Origin: Pseudomonas protegens
Lineage (GTDB): Bacteria > Pseudomonadota > Gammaproteobacteria > Pseudomonadales > Pseudomonadaceae
Reading direction: 5' to 3'
Assembly (NCBI RefSeq): GCF_003363755.1
Contig: NZ_CP031396.1
Span: 5,612,501 to 5,676,500 of the forward strand
DNA: 64,000 nucleotides
Made by a program: the position numbers and the translations under genes. The notes beneath the pieces were generated by a model. The model did not search any database and had not been told where the DNA came from. It saw only the letters and a list, made by a program, of their open reading frames with translations. Positions 50,508 through 61,917 of the stretch are shown here, piece by piece (position 1 is the stretch's first letter; each line of letters opens with the position of its first letter).

Positions 50508-50541
50508 CGGCAAGCTGCAAGTGAAATCTCGCAGCTTGCCG
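50508..50541 (-). terminator. Hairpin after ccoP2
   Basis: CGGCAAGCTGC and GCAGCTTGCCG form a perfect 11-bp stem with a 12-base loop just after the ccoP2 stop. There is no clean T-run; the arms resemble an AAGCTTCAAGC/GCAAGCTGCAAG repeat that I recall seeing in other pseudomonads. Confidence 0.55.
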
Positions 50542-50549
50542 TTGATCTT

Positions 50550-51497
50550 TTACTGATCGCTTTCTGCTTGTGGCTTGTTGCTGTTGTGGTGGGAGAGGCT
50601 GTACACGTAGGCGGCCAGCAGTTGCACCTTGTCATTGCCGAGCAGTTCGCTCTGCGCCGGCATATGACCCTGGCGACCGTGGCGGATGGTCTGCTGCAGT
50701 TGCGCCAGGCTGGTGCCGTAGATGAAGCCGGCAGGCTGGGTCAGGTCGGGCGCGCCCATGATCTGGGTGCCCTTGCCGTCGGCGCCGTGACAGGCCACGC
50801 AGGTGGTGCTGAACGCTTGCTGCCCGGCCACCAGGTCGGCGTCGCTGTCCGCTGGCAGGGGCAGGCCGGCCAGTTCGTGACGGACATAAGCCGCTACGTT
50901 CTTCACGCCTGCTTCCTTGAGCACTTCACCCCAGGCCGGCATGGCCGCCATGCGGCCGCCCATGATGGTGGCCTTGATGGTGTCGGCGCTGCCGCCCCAC
51001 CGCCAGTTGTCGTCCGCCAGGTTGGGGAAGCCGAAGGCACCCTTGGCGTCAGAGCCGTGGCACACCGAGCAGTTGGACGCGAACAGGCGTCCGCCCATCT
51101 TCAGTGCTTGTGGGTCCTTGGCCACTTCTTCCACGGGCATGGCTGCGAATTTGGCGAAGATCGGCCCAAATTTCACATCCGCCTTGGCCATTTCCTTTTC
51201 CCATTCCTTGGTCTGGGTCCAGCCGTCTTCATAGCCCGGCAGAATGCCTTTCCAGTTGCCCAGGCCCGGGTAGAGGATCAGGTAGCCCACGGAAAACACC
51301 AGGGTCCCGGCGAACAGCAGGAACCACCATTGCGGCAGGGGGTTGTCGTACTCCTCGATGCCATCGAACGCGTGGCCCATGGTCTGGTCCACGCTGCCCT
51401 TGGTTTCACCCTTGCGGGTGCCGACCAGCAGCCAGGTCAGGCCGATCAGGCTGCCGATGGTCAGTACGCAGATCCACGTACTCCAGAAGGTGGTCAT
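50550..51497 (-). CDS. ccoP2: cbb3-type cytochrome c oxidase subunit III, CcoP2 (diheme)
   Basis: A 315-residue diheme subunit, second operon. Two N-terminal membrane segments flank DGIEEYDNPLPQWWFLLFAG. Heme sites are SNCSVCHGSDAKGAFGFPNL and TTCVACHGADGKGTQIMG. Compared with CcoP1 it is 10 residues shorter; the segment after PGLGNWKG is trimmed. It overlaps ccoQ2 by 4 bases. Confidence 0.97.
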   Translation of the reverse strand: MTTFWSTWICVLTIGSLIGLTWLLVGTRKGETKGSVDQTMGHAFDGIEEYDNPLPQWWFLLFAGTLVFSVGYLILYPGLGNWKGILPGYEDGWTQTKEWEKEMAKADVKFGPIFAKFAAMPVEEVAKDPQALKMGGRLFASNCSVCHGSDAKGAFGFPNLADDNWRWGGSADTIKATIMGGRMAAMPAWGEVLKEAGVKNVAAYVRHELAGLPLPADSDADLVAGQQAFSTTCVACHGADGKGTQIMGAPDLTQPAGFIYGTSLAQLQQTIRHGRQGHMPAQSELLGNDKVQLLAAYVYSLSHHNSNKPQAESDQ

Positions 51498-51724
51498 GGC
51501 CGAATGCTCCTTGTTGCAGGCTCTTGAGGTTGAGCGTCATCAGTTGTATTGCCGGCCGGTGCCGCACCCGGCATCGGGTCGTCGGCGAAGGGCAGCAGGC
51601 GTGCCTGGGCAAACTCGGGATTGCGTTTTGAGTTGAACACCCAGATCGACAGACCGACGAAGGCGATCATCACCACCAGGGTCCCGAGCCCGCGGATCAT
51701 GCCGCTATCGAGTTCAAAACCCAT
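51494..51724 (-). CDS. ccoQ2: cbb3 oxidase small subunit CcoQ2
   Basis: A 76-residue membrane peptide with SGMIRGLGTLVVMIAFVGLS and a longer polar tail than CcoQ1 (ending QPQEPATRSIRP). It sits 3 bases after ccoO2 and overlaps ccoP2 by 4 bases, the same arrangement as operon 1. Confidence 0.94.
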   Translation of the reverse strand: MGFELDSGMIRGLGTLVVMIAFVGLSIWVFNSKRNPEFAQARLLPFADDPMPGAAPAGNTTDDAQPQEPATRSIRP

Positions 51725-51727
51725 GGC

Positions 51728-52336
51728 TCACCTCTTGCTCTTGATCGCAGTGCCAAGCACTTGCAGGTAGGACACCAGGGCGTCCATCTCGGTCTTGCCC
51801 TTGAGCGAGGCGGTGGCCCCGGCGATGTCGTCGTCGGTATAGGGCACGCCGAGGGTGCGCATGACCTTGAGCTTGGTTTCGGTATGGCTGCTGTCCACCG
51901 CTGCTGTCACCAGCCACGGGTAGGCCGGCATCTTCGACTCGGGCACAACGTTGCGCGGGTTGTACAAGTGCGCACGGTGCCAGTCATCGGAGTAGCGGCC
52001 GCCGACACGGGCCAGGTCCGGACCGGTACGCTTGGAGCCCCACAGGAACGGGTGGTCCCAGACGCTTTCACCAGCCACCGAGTAGTGACCGTAACGTTCG
52101 GTTTCAGCGCGGAACGGACGGATCATCTGCGAATGGCACTGTACGCAGCCTTCGCGGATGTAGATGTCGCGGCCTTCCAGTTGCAGGGCGGTGTAGGGCT
52201 TCATGCCTTCCACCGGCTTGTTGGTGACGTCCTGGAAGAACAGCGGGACGATCTGGGTCAGACCGCCGATGCTCACCGCGAAGACCATCAGCAGCATCAG
52301 CAGGCCGACGTTTTTTTCAATCGTTTCGTGTTTCAT
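51728..52336 (-). CDS. ccoO2: cbb3 oxidase subunit II, CcoO2 (monoheme)
   Basis: A 202-residue monoheme subunit, the same length as CcoO1. Heme motif [20 protein letters not shown]; distal Met in [13 protein letters not shown]. The start at 52336 ([13 protein letters not shown]) aligns with CcoO1. It starts 10 bases after ccoN2, whereas in operon 1 the two overlap. Confidence 0.97.
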
Positions 52337-52346
52337 GGCGGACTCC

Positions 52347-53771
<1,425 letters not shown>

Positions 53772-53870
53772 GGTTCCCCATCCACGGTTCAGCTGAAGTG
53801 AAAGCGACTGCGCACGGCAAGGCGCGCTCACTTCGTCTGGAGTTATAGGCAGACTAAAAGCGAGGCAAGC

Positions 53871-54566
53871 ATGAGCAATGAGCACAAGGCCAGTATTGAC
53901 GGGGATCAATGGGCGCAGTGCGTGCGGAAACGGGGCTGGTTATGGGAGGTCGCCGCTGTTGCCAGCCCGTTGCAGGCTCCGACCCTGATCCTGGCCCATG
54001 GTGCCGGCGCGCCGATGGACAGCGGCTTCATGAACGACATCGCTGTACGCCTTGCCGGGCATGGGGTGAACGTCTTGCGCTTCGAGTTTCCCTACATGGC
54101 CCAGCGGCGCCTGGATGGCGGCAAGCGCCCGCCCAACCCGGCACCCAAACTCCTGGAGTGCTGGCGCGAGGTGCATGCCTTGGTGCGACCTTATGTCACT
54201 GGGGTTCTGGCGGTGGGCGGCAAGTCCATGGGCGGACGCATGGCCAGTTTGCTGGCCGATGAATTGGCTGCCGATGCCCTGGTGTGCCTGGGCTATCCCT
54301 TCTATGCCACCGGCAAGCCTGAGAAGCCGCGGGTGGCGCACTTGGCCGAGTTGGCGACGCCGAGCCTGATCGTGCAGGGCGAGCGTGACGCCCTGGGCAA
54401 TCGCCAGGCGGTCGAAGCCTACTCACTGGCACCGAGTATCGAGCTGTATTGGCTGACGGCCGCTGATCACGATCTCAAGCCCCTGAAGGCCTCCGGTTGC
54501 ACCCATGAGCAGCACCTGGAGTCTGCGGCGACCAAGGTCGCTGCGTTCCTGCAAACACTGGCCTGA
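53871..54566 (+). CDS. Alpha/beta-hydrolase family protein (KANL3/Tex30-like)
   Basis: A 231-residue cytoplasmic hydrolase fold. It shows the oxyanion turn LILAHGAGAPMDSGFM (residues 39-54), the nucleophile elbow VGGKSMGGRMAS with Ser (about residue 118), and the acid/His region LIVQGERDALGN and AADHDLKPLKA. The substrate is unknown. It is divergent from ccoN2. The ccoN2 Anr-like box (53896-53909) lies within its first 13 codons. AGGCA precedes ATG 53871. Confidence 0.85.
   Translation: MSNEHKASIDGDQWAQCVRKRGWLWEVAAVASPLQAPTLILAHGAGAPMDSGFMNDIAVRLAGHGVNVLRFEFPYMAQRRLDGGKRPPNPAPKLLECWREVHALVRPYVTGVLAVGGKSMGGRMASLLADELAADALVCLGYPFYATGKPEKPRVAHLAELATPSLIVQGERDALGNRQAVEAYSLAPSIELYWLTAADHDLKPLKASGCTHEQHLESAATKVAAFLQTLA
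53896..53909. promoter_or_regulatory. Anr-like box upstream of ccoN2
   Basis: TTGACGGGGATCAA (minus: TTGAT-CCCC-GTCAA) matches TTGAT-N4-ATCAA at 9 of 10 positions. It lies 125-138 bases from the ccoN2 start, inside the coding start of the divergent hydrolase gene. Confidence 0.65.
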
Positions 54567-54568
54567 TC

Positions 54569-54660
54569 CTGTAGGTGCGAGCTTGCTCGCGAAGCGCTCA
54601 CCCGGCCCTCGAATTGGTATCGCGGCGTAGATCTGTCGCGAGCAAGCTCGCTCCTGCGGC
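54569..54660. repeat. Inverted REP pair (REPIN) after the hydrolase gene
   Basis: TGCGAGCTTGCTCGCGAAGC (near 54576) and TCGCGAGCAAGCTCGCTCCT (near 54637) are two oppositely oriented copies of a REP variant (GAGCTTGCTCGCGA) different from the GCCGGCAAGCC type found elsewhere in the window. Confidence 0.75.
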
Positions 54661-54682
54661 TGTTGGGCGAGTTCGCAGGCAT

Positions 54683-54717
54683 AAAAAAACCGCAAGCCGG
54701 TGCTTGCGGTTTTTTTG
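54683..54717. terminator. Bidirectional terminator, hydrolase / aer
   Basis: AAAAAAACCGCAAGC, CGGT loop, GCTTGCGGTTTTTTT: a strong stem with A- and T-runs on both sides, between convergent genes. Confidence 0.92.
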
Positions 54718-54733
54718 TCGCCGGCCCGGGGGC

Positions 54734-56299
54734 TTAGCGGTTGAAACGCTCCACCAGCGAGTACTGGGTGTGGGCGGTGCGGGTCAGGGCTTCGCTGAGT
54801 TCGGCCGAGTGCTGGGCCTGCTCCGAAGTCTGGTCCGCCAGTTGCGCGATGGTGCTGATGTTGCGGCTGATCTCTTCGGCCACCGAGCTTTGCTCTTCGG
54901 TGGCGGCAGCGATCTGGGTGGTCATGTCGGTGATGTTGGCCACCGCTTCACTGATGCCCACCAGCGCCTGGTCGGCTTCCAGCACTCGCGCCACGCCTTC
55001 TTCGGCCTGACGGTGACCGGCGTCCATGGTTTGCACGGCGGTGGCGGCGGTTTGTTGCAGCTTGGCGATCAGGGTGTGGATCTGCCCGGTGGACTCGCTG
55101 GTGCGCTGGGCCAACTGGCGCACTTCATCGGCGACCACGGCAAAGCCGCGGCCCATTTCCCCGGCGCGTGCCGCTTCGATGGCCGCGTTCAAGGCCAGCA
55201 GGTTGGTCTGGTCGGCGATGCCCTTGATCACATCCACTACACCGCCGATCTCGTCGCTGTCCTTGGCCAGCTGGGTCACGGTCAGGCCGGTTTCGCCCAC
55301 CACCACCGACAGGCGCTGGATGGCTTCACGGGTTTCCCCGGCGATGTCCCGGCCACGACCGGTGAGGCGATTGGCTTCCTGGGTGGCGTCGGCGGTGCGT
55401 TGCACGTGGCTGGCCACTTCCTGGGTGGTGGCGGCCATCTGGTTGACCGCGGTGGCCACCTGCTCGGTCTCTACCCGCTGACGTTCCAGGCCGCTGGAGC
55501 TGTTGTGGGCCAGGGTGTCGGACTGGCGAGCCTGCTCGTTGAGGTGCTCGGCGGTATCTTGCAGGCGGGTCAGGCAGGTCTTCAGGCGCGCTTCCTGGCT
55601 CAGGATCGACATTTCCAGGCGTGCCTGGGCGCCGCGGCTGTCGGTGTACATCTGGGCGATCAGCGGGTCGGAGGTGGTCTGCTCGGCCAGGCGCAACAGG
55701 CGCTTGAGGCCGCGTTGCTGCCAGCTCAGGCCCAGCAGGCCCAGCGGCACCGAGAGCGCCGCAGCCAGGGCAAAGCCCCAATGGGAGTTGAGCCAGGCGC
55801 CGATCATGAAGCTCAGTTGGCTGACCAGAATGAAGGGCAGCCAGTCCTGCAGCACCGGTAGCCACTTGTCACGCTTGGGAATGGCCGACTTGCCGGAGTT
55901 GATACGCTGGTAAAGCGCTTCGGCGCGGCGGACTTGTTCGGCGGTGGGCTTGACCCGTACCGATTCGTAACCCACCACCTGGTTGCCTTCGAACACCGGA
56001 GTCACATAGGCGTTGACCCAGTAGTGGTCGCCGGTCTTGCAGCGGTTCTTGACGATGCCCATCCATGGCAAGCCTTGTTTCAAGGTGCCCCACATGTGCG
56101 CGAACACTGCCGCTGGGACATCAGGGTGACGGACCAGGTTGTGCGGCGCGCGAACCAGTTCTTCACGGGAGAACCCACTGATCTCGACAAAGGCATCGTT
56201 GCAGTAGGTGATCACGCCTTTGGCGTCGGTGGTGGAAATCAACCGTTGTTGAGCCGGGAAGGTACGTTCGCGCTGAGTGACAGGCTGGTTATTACGCAT
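54734..56299 (-). CDS. aer: Aerotaxis receptor Aer
   Basis: A 521-residue chemoreceptor. Residues 8-115 are the FAD-type PAS domain (QRLISTTDAKGVITYCNDAF, VEISGFSREELVRAPHNLVRHPDVP, WMGIVKNRCKTGDHYWVNAYV). A membrane hairpin lies at about 150-195, and the signalling tip is DQTNLLALNAAIEAARAGEMGRGFAVVADEVRQLA. It has no periplasmic domain, as expected of Aer, which senses redox or energy state. Its position between a cbb3 operon and acnA matches aer of P. aeruginosa. A perfect 13-bp-arm palindrome lies 46-76 bases upstream. It is a paralogue of the receptor at 27572, with the same length. Confidence 0.95.
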   Translation of the reverse strand: MRNNQPVTQRERTFPAQQRLISTTDAKGVITYCNDAFVEISGFSREELVRAPHNLVRHPDVPAAVFAHMWGTLKQGLPWMGIVKNRCKTGDHYWVNAYVTPVFEGNQVVGYESVRVKPTAEQVRRAEALYQRINSGKSAIPKRDKWLPVLQDWLPFILVSQLSFMIGAWLNSHWGFALAAALSVPLGLLGLSWQQRGLKRLLRLAEQTTSDPLIAQMYTDSRGAQARLEMSILSQEARLKTCLTRLQDTAEHLNEQARQSDTLAHNSSSGLERQRVETEQVATAVNQMAATTQEVASHVQRTADATQEANRLTGRGRDIAGETREAIQRLSVVVGETGLTVTQLAKDSDEIGGVVDVIKGIADQTNLLALNAAIEAARAGEMGRGFAVVADEVRQLAQRTSESTGQIHTLIAKLQQTAATAVQTMDAGHRQAEEGVARVLEADQALVGISEAVANITDMTTQIAAATEEQSSVAEEISRNISTIAQLADQTSEQAQHSAELSEALTRTAHTQYSLVERFNR

Positions 56300-56343
56300 G
56301 GTTTTTCAATCCGCAAGGCTTTGATGGGTTGTCGGCCGCTTCA

Positions 56344-56376
56344 GCCGATTATTGAAATTATTTTTCAATAATCGGC
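56344..56376. promoter_or_regulatory. Perfect palindrome upstream of aer
   Basis: CCGATTATTGAAA and TTTCAATAATCGG (13-bp arms, 5-base centre) lie 46-76 bases before the aer start codon. There is no T-run on the aer strand, so it is more likely an operator, a 5' mRNA hairpin or a terminator of the short ORF upstream. Confidence 0.5.
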
Positions 56377-56387
56377 GCTGGGTCTCA

Positions 56388-56456
56388 TTAGGCAGAAGCT
56401 GTCGCTTGCAAAATGCGCCACCGAGGTTCCGATGGCGTTGGCGAGGCGTTAATCAT
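56388..56456 (-). CDS. Short ORF (22 codons) with strong ribosome-binding site
   Basis: The frame reads MINASPTPSEPRWRILQATA and two more residues. AAGGAAG lies 8 bases before the ATG, as strong an SD as any in the window. It sits between the CPBP protease gene and aer, same strand as both. I do not recognise it; it may be a real small protein, a leader peptide of aer, or chance. Confidence 0.35.
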   Translation of the reverse strand: MINASPTPSEPRWRILQATASA

Positions 56457-56517
56457 TGATCTTCTTCCTTGATAGTCAATTGTCCTGAAGTACTGGTTTG
56501 GGCAACTTTTCGCTGGG

Positions 56518-57309
56518 TTACCCGGCGAGCATCGGATAGCTGAACAGGCCGAAATGCAGCAGATTGAGACCGAAGTGCGTGGCAATCGCCGCACCCAGGC
56601 CCCCAAAGCGATAGGCCAGACCGTAGCCGACCCCGGCGATGGTCGCCAGTAGGGTCCATTGCCAGCCAGCACCCAGGTGTACCAGGCCAAATAACAGGGC
56701 CGCACACAGCAGTGCCAGGTTCTCACCATAGGGAAGGGCCTTGAATTTACGGCTCAGGCCGCCCTGGATGTAACCCCGGAACAGCGCTTCCTCCACCAGG
56801 GTGACCAGCAGCAGATTGTTCAGCACCCACAACCAGGCCTGATCCGGCCATTTCGGCGCCCAACTGATGATTCCCAGCAGCAATGCTCCGCCCAATGCGG
56901 CGATTGCGCACAACGTCAGGGCCAGAACCGTTGCGTAGAGCGACAGACGTAGTGAGCGCCGACCGACGATCCAGGGGCAGACCAAGAGCAGCCAGAAGCC
57001 GATCAGCGGTTTGTCCTGATTCAGGTACATGGAGAAGGGCACGGCGTCGTCGGTAAAGCGCTGCGGGTCGATGGCCCGGCCGTTGTAGAAGCCTGGCAGC
57101 CAGTGCATGGCCAGAGCCAGGGCGAGCACCACGAACAGGCCGTGGCCCAGGTATTGGCCGATGCGGCTGCGTTTCTGGCGTACGGCAAATCCGGCGCAGA
57201 GCAGCAGGAAGATCGAGAGGGCGGCCAGCAGCCCCAGTTGCCCGTAGCTCAGGGCCAGTGCGTAGCCGATAGAAAGGAGTGCCAGATACATCCATGGCAA
57301 AGCGGTCAT
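56518..57309 (-). CDS. CPBP family intramembrane metalloprotease
   Basis: A 263-residue multi-spanning membrane protein with about eight hydrophobic segments. The Abi/CPBP signature is clear: VTLVEEALFRGYIQGGLSRKF (EExxxR motif), LLFGLVHLGAGWQWTL (FxxxH), and the later HFGLNLLHFGLFSY. Such proteins cleave membrane substrates or prenylated peptides; the substrate here is unknown. ATG 57309 has AAGGA 8 bases upstream. It lies between aer and acnA. Confidence 0.88.
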   Translation of the reverse strand: MTALPWMYLALLSIGYALALSYGQLGLLAALSIFLLLCAGFAVRQKRSRIGQYLGHGLFVVLALALAMHWLPGFYNGRAIDPQRFTDDAVPFSMYLNQDKPLIGFWLLLVCPWIVGRRSLRLSLYATVLALTLCAIAALGGALLLGIISWAPKWPDQAWLWVLNNLLLVTLVEEALFRGYIQGGLSRKFKALPYGENLALLCAALLFGLVHLGAGWQWTLLATIAGVGYGLAYRFGGLGAAIATHFGLNLLHFGLFSYPMLAG

Positions 57310-57446
57310 GTGGAATCCTTGTTGCAAAAAGAAAGAGGTATTGCAGAAACGTTGTTCAGCGGCGGATCTGTAGTCGCCATTGCGACCGGTGAGTCAGCTT
57401 TGGCGGGCGGCAAGTATAACCAGCTGAGTTTTGTTCGACAGACCGA

Positions 57447-57476
57447 CGAAAAACACCGCCCTGAGGCGGTGTTTTA
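57447..57476 (-). terminator. Terminator of acnA
   Basis: On the minus strand AAAACACCGCC, TCAG, GGCGGTGTTTTTC: a strong intrinsic terminator 13 bases after the acnA stop. Confidence 0.9.
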
Positions 57477-57488
57477 TTTCGTGGTGGA

Positions 57489-60230
<2,742 letters not shown>

Positions 60231-60438
60231 TGAATGACTCCTTGTGGCCCGCACGGCTACGGGCCTGTGATACGGACAGAGGGTTAACCTAGCTCTGTTT
60301 GGGGCTTATAGCTAATCACTGGACTCCTGGGGTCAGTCCAAGGTTCCGAACTCGGTTATGATGCGCCGGTTTTCGTGACAGGCTTTGCTACAGGGCAGGT
60401 TTGCGCATCGATTCGTCGCCATTTGCCCAGGAGATTCA

Positions 60439-61512
60439 ATGAACACCCTGTTTATCCATTGCCGGCCCGGTTTCGAGGGCGAAGTCTGCTCCGAGATCGC
60501 CGACCACGCGGCTCGGCTGAATGTCGCCGGCTACGCCAAGGCCAAGCCCAGCACTGCCTGCGCCGAGTTCATCTGCACCGAGGACGATGGCGCCCAGCGC
60601 CTGATGCAGGGGCTGCGCTTTGCCGAACTGATCTTCCCACGGCAGTGGGCCCGCGGCGGCTTCATCGAATTGCCGGAAACCGACCGCATCAGCGTGATCC
60701 TGGCCTACCTGGCCGGCTTTCCCCAGTGCGGCAGCCTGTGGCTGGAGGTGGTGGATACCAATGACGGCAAGGAACTGTCGAACTTCTGCAAAAAGTTCGA
60801 AGGTCCGCTGCGCAAGGCCCTGAGCGCTGCCGGCAAGCTGGTGGAGGATGCCGCCAAGCCGCGCTTGCTGTTGACCTTCAAGAGTGGGCGTGAAGTCTTT
60901 GTCGGCCTGGCGGATGCCGGCAACTCGGCCATGTGGCCGATGGGCATTCCACGCTTGAAGTTCCCCCGGGAAGCGCCAAGCCGTTCGACCCTGAAACTGG
61001 AAGAGGCCTGGCACCACTTCATCCCCCGGGATCAGTGGGATGAGCGTTTGCACAGCGACATGACCGGGGTCGATCTGGGTGCGGCGCCAGGAGGCTGGAC
61101 CTGGCAGTTGGTCAATCGCGGCATGCTGGTGACCGCCGTCGATAACGGCCCTATGGCTGAAAGCCTGATGGACACTGGCCTGGTGCAACACCTGATGGCG
61201 GACGGCTTTACCTTCAAGCCGCGACAGCCGGTGGACTGGATGGTCTGCGACATCGTCGAGAAGCCGGCGCGCAACGCCGCACTTCTGGAAACCTGGATCG
61301 GCGAGGGCCATTGCCGCGAGGCCGTGGTCAACCTGAAGCTGCCGATGAAGCAGCGTTATGCCGAAGTGAAGCGTTTGCTGGAGCGGATTGAAGAGGGCTT
61401 CAAGGCGCGGGGAATTCGGGTGGCGATTGGCTGCAAGCAGCTGTATCACGACCGCGAGGAAGTGACCTGCCATCTGCGGCGCCTGGATGTGAAAAAGCCC
61501 AAATCGGCGTAG
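60439..61512 (+). CDS. rlmM: 23S rRNA (cytidine-2498-2'-O)-methyltransferase RlmM
   Basis: A 357-residue methyltransferase that methylates C2498 of 23S rRNA. An N-terminal THUMP-like domain precedes the SAM-binding motif GVDLGAAPGGWTWQLVNRG and the catalytic region (MVCDIVEKPARNAAL, VVNLKLPMKQRY) with K-D-K-E residues. Length is standard. ATG 60439 with AGGAGA about 7 bases upstream is used; the frame is open 18 codons further. Confidence 0.96.
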   Translation: MNTLFIHCRPGFEGEVCSEIADHAARLNVAGYAKAKPSTACAEFICTEDDGAQRLMQGLRFAELIFPRQWARGGFIELPETDRISVILAYLAGFPQCGSLWLEVVDTNDGKELSNFCKKFEGPLRKALSAAGKLVEDAAKPRLLLTFKSGREVFVGLADAGNSAMWPMGIPRLKFPREAPSRSTLKLEEAWHHFIPRDQWDERLHSDMTGVDLGAAPGGWTWQLVNRGMLVTAVDNGPMAESLMDTGLVQHLMADGFTFKPRQPVDWMVCDIVEKPARNAALLETWIGEGHCREAVVNLKLPMKQRYAEVKRLLERIEEGFKARGIRVAIGCKQLYHDREEVTCHLRRLDVKKPKSA

Positions 61513-61529
61513 CCCTCGTCATAGCGTCG

Positions 61530-61612
61530 GATGCCCCGCAGGAGCCCGCTTCTACATAAGCAGGCTCCTGGGCGTGGGGTGTTGTGGCGACGCCCGCAGG
61601 AGCCCGCAACTG
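61530..61612. repeat. REP-like repeats between rlmM and tusA
   Basis: CCGCAGGAGCCCGCTTC, GCAGGCTCCTGGGCG and CGCAGGAGCCCGCAAC are three related blocks; the first two can pair as a hairpin that may terminate rlmM. Confidence 0.5.
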
Positions 61613-61665
61613 ATGACCCGATGGCACCATTGCGCGACAATGGCCGCCTGTTTCAGGAGTGAACC

Positions 61666-61917
61666 ATGAGTCAAATCATCGATACGCCGGTTGACGGCAC
61701 CCTCGACGCCACCGGCCTTAATTGCCCCGAGCCGGTGATGATGCTGCACCAGCACATTCGCGACCTGCCCGCAGGCGGGCTGCTGAAGGTGATCGCCACC
61801 GACCCTTCCACCCGCCGCGACATTCCCAAGTTCTGCGTGTTCCTCGACCACGAACTGGTGGCGCAGCAGGAAGAGGCCGGCACCTACCTCTACTGGATTC
61901 GCAAGAAGCTCGATTAA
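61666..61917 (+). CDS. tusA: Sulfurtransferase TusA
   Basis: An 83-residue sulfur carrier. The active cysteine is Cys20 in DATGLNCPEPVMML, the SirA/TusA signature. It passes persulfide sulfur from IscS for tRNA 2-thiouridine synthesis and molybdenum cofactor routes. Its final bases overlap the convergent MATE gene's stop by 4 bases. AGGAG lies 7 bases before the ATG. Confidence 0.96.
   Translation: MSQIIDTPVDGTLDATGLNCPEPVMMLHQHIRDLPAGGLLKVIATDPSTRRDIPKFCVFLDHELVAQQEEAGTYLYWIRKKLD

Larger units (their letters stand above)
50054..50549. promoter_or_regulatory. Intergenic region between the two cco operons
   Basis: About 500 bases. It holds a partial Anr box (50139), three 17-bp-spaced GGACAAAA repeats (50197-50240), a GCGAC-N5-GTCGC repeat (50467-50481) and the ccoP2 3' hairpin (50508-50541). 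The middle (50245-50460) shows no recognisable gene; a minus-strand frame there lacks family features. Confidence 0.6.

Noticed and set aside
50250..50513. Minus-strand 87-codon frame between the cco operons
   Set aside because: No ribosome-binding site or family features, and it covers the regulatory repeat at 50467.
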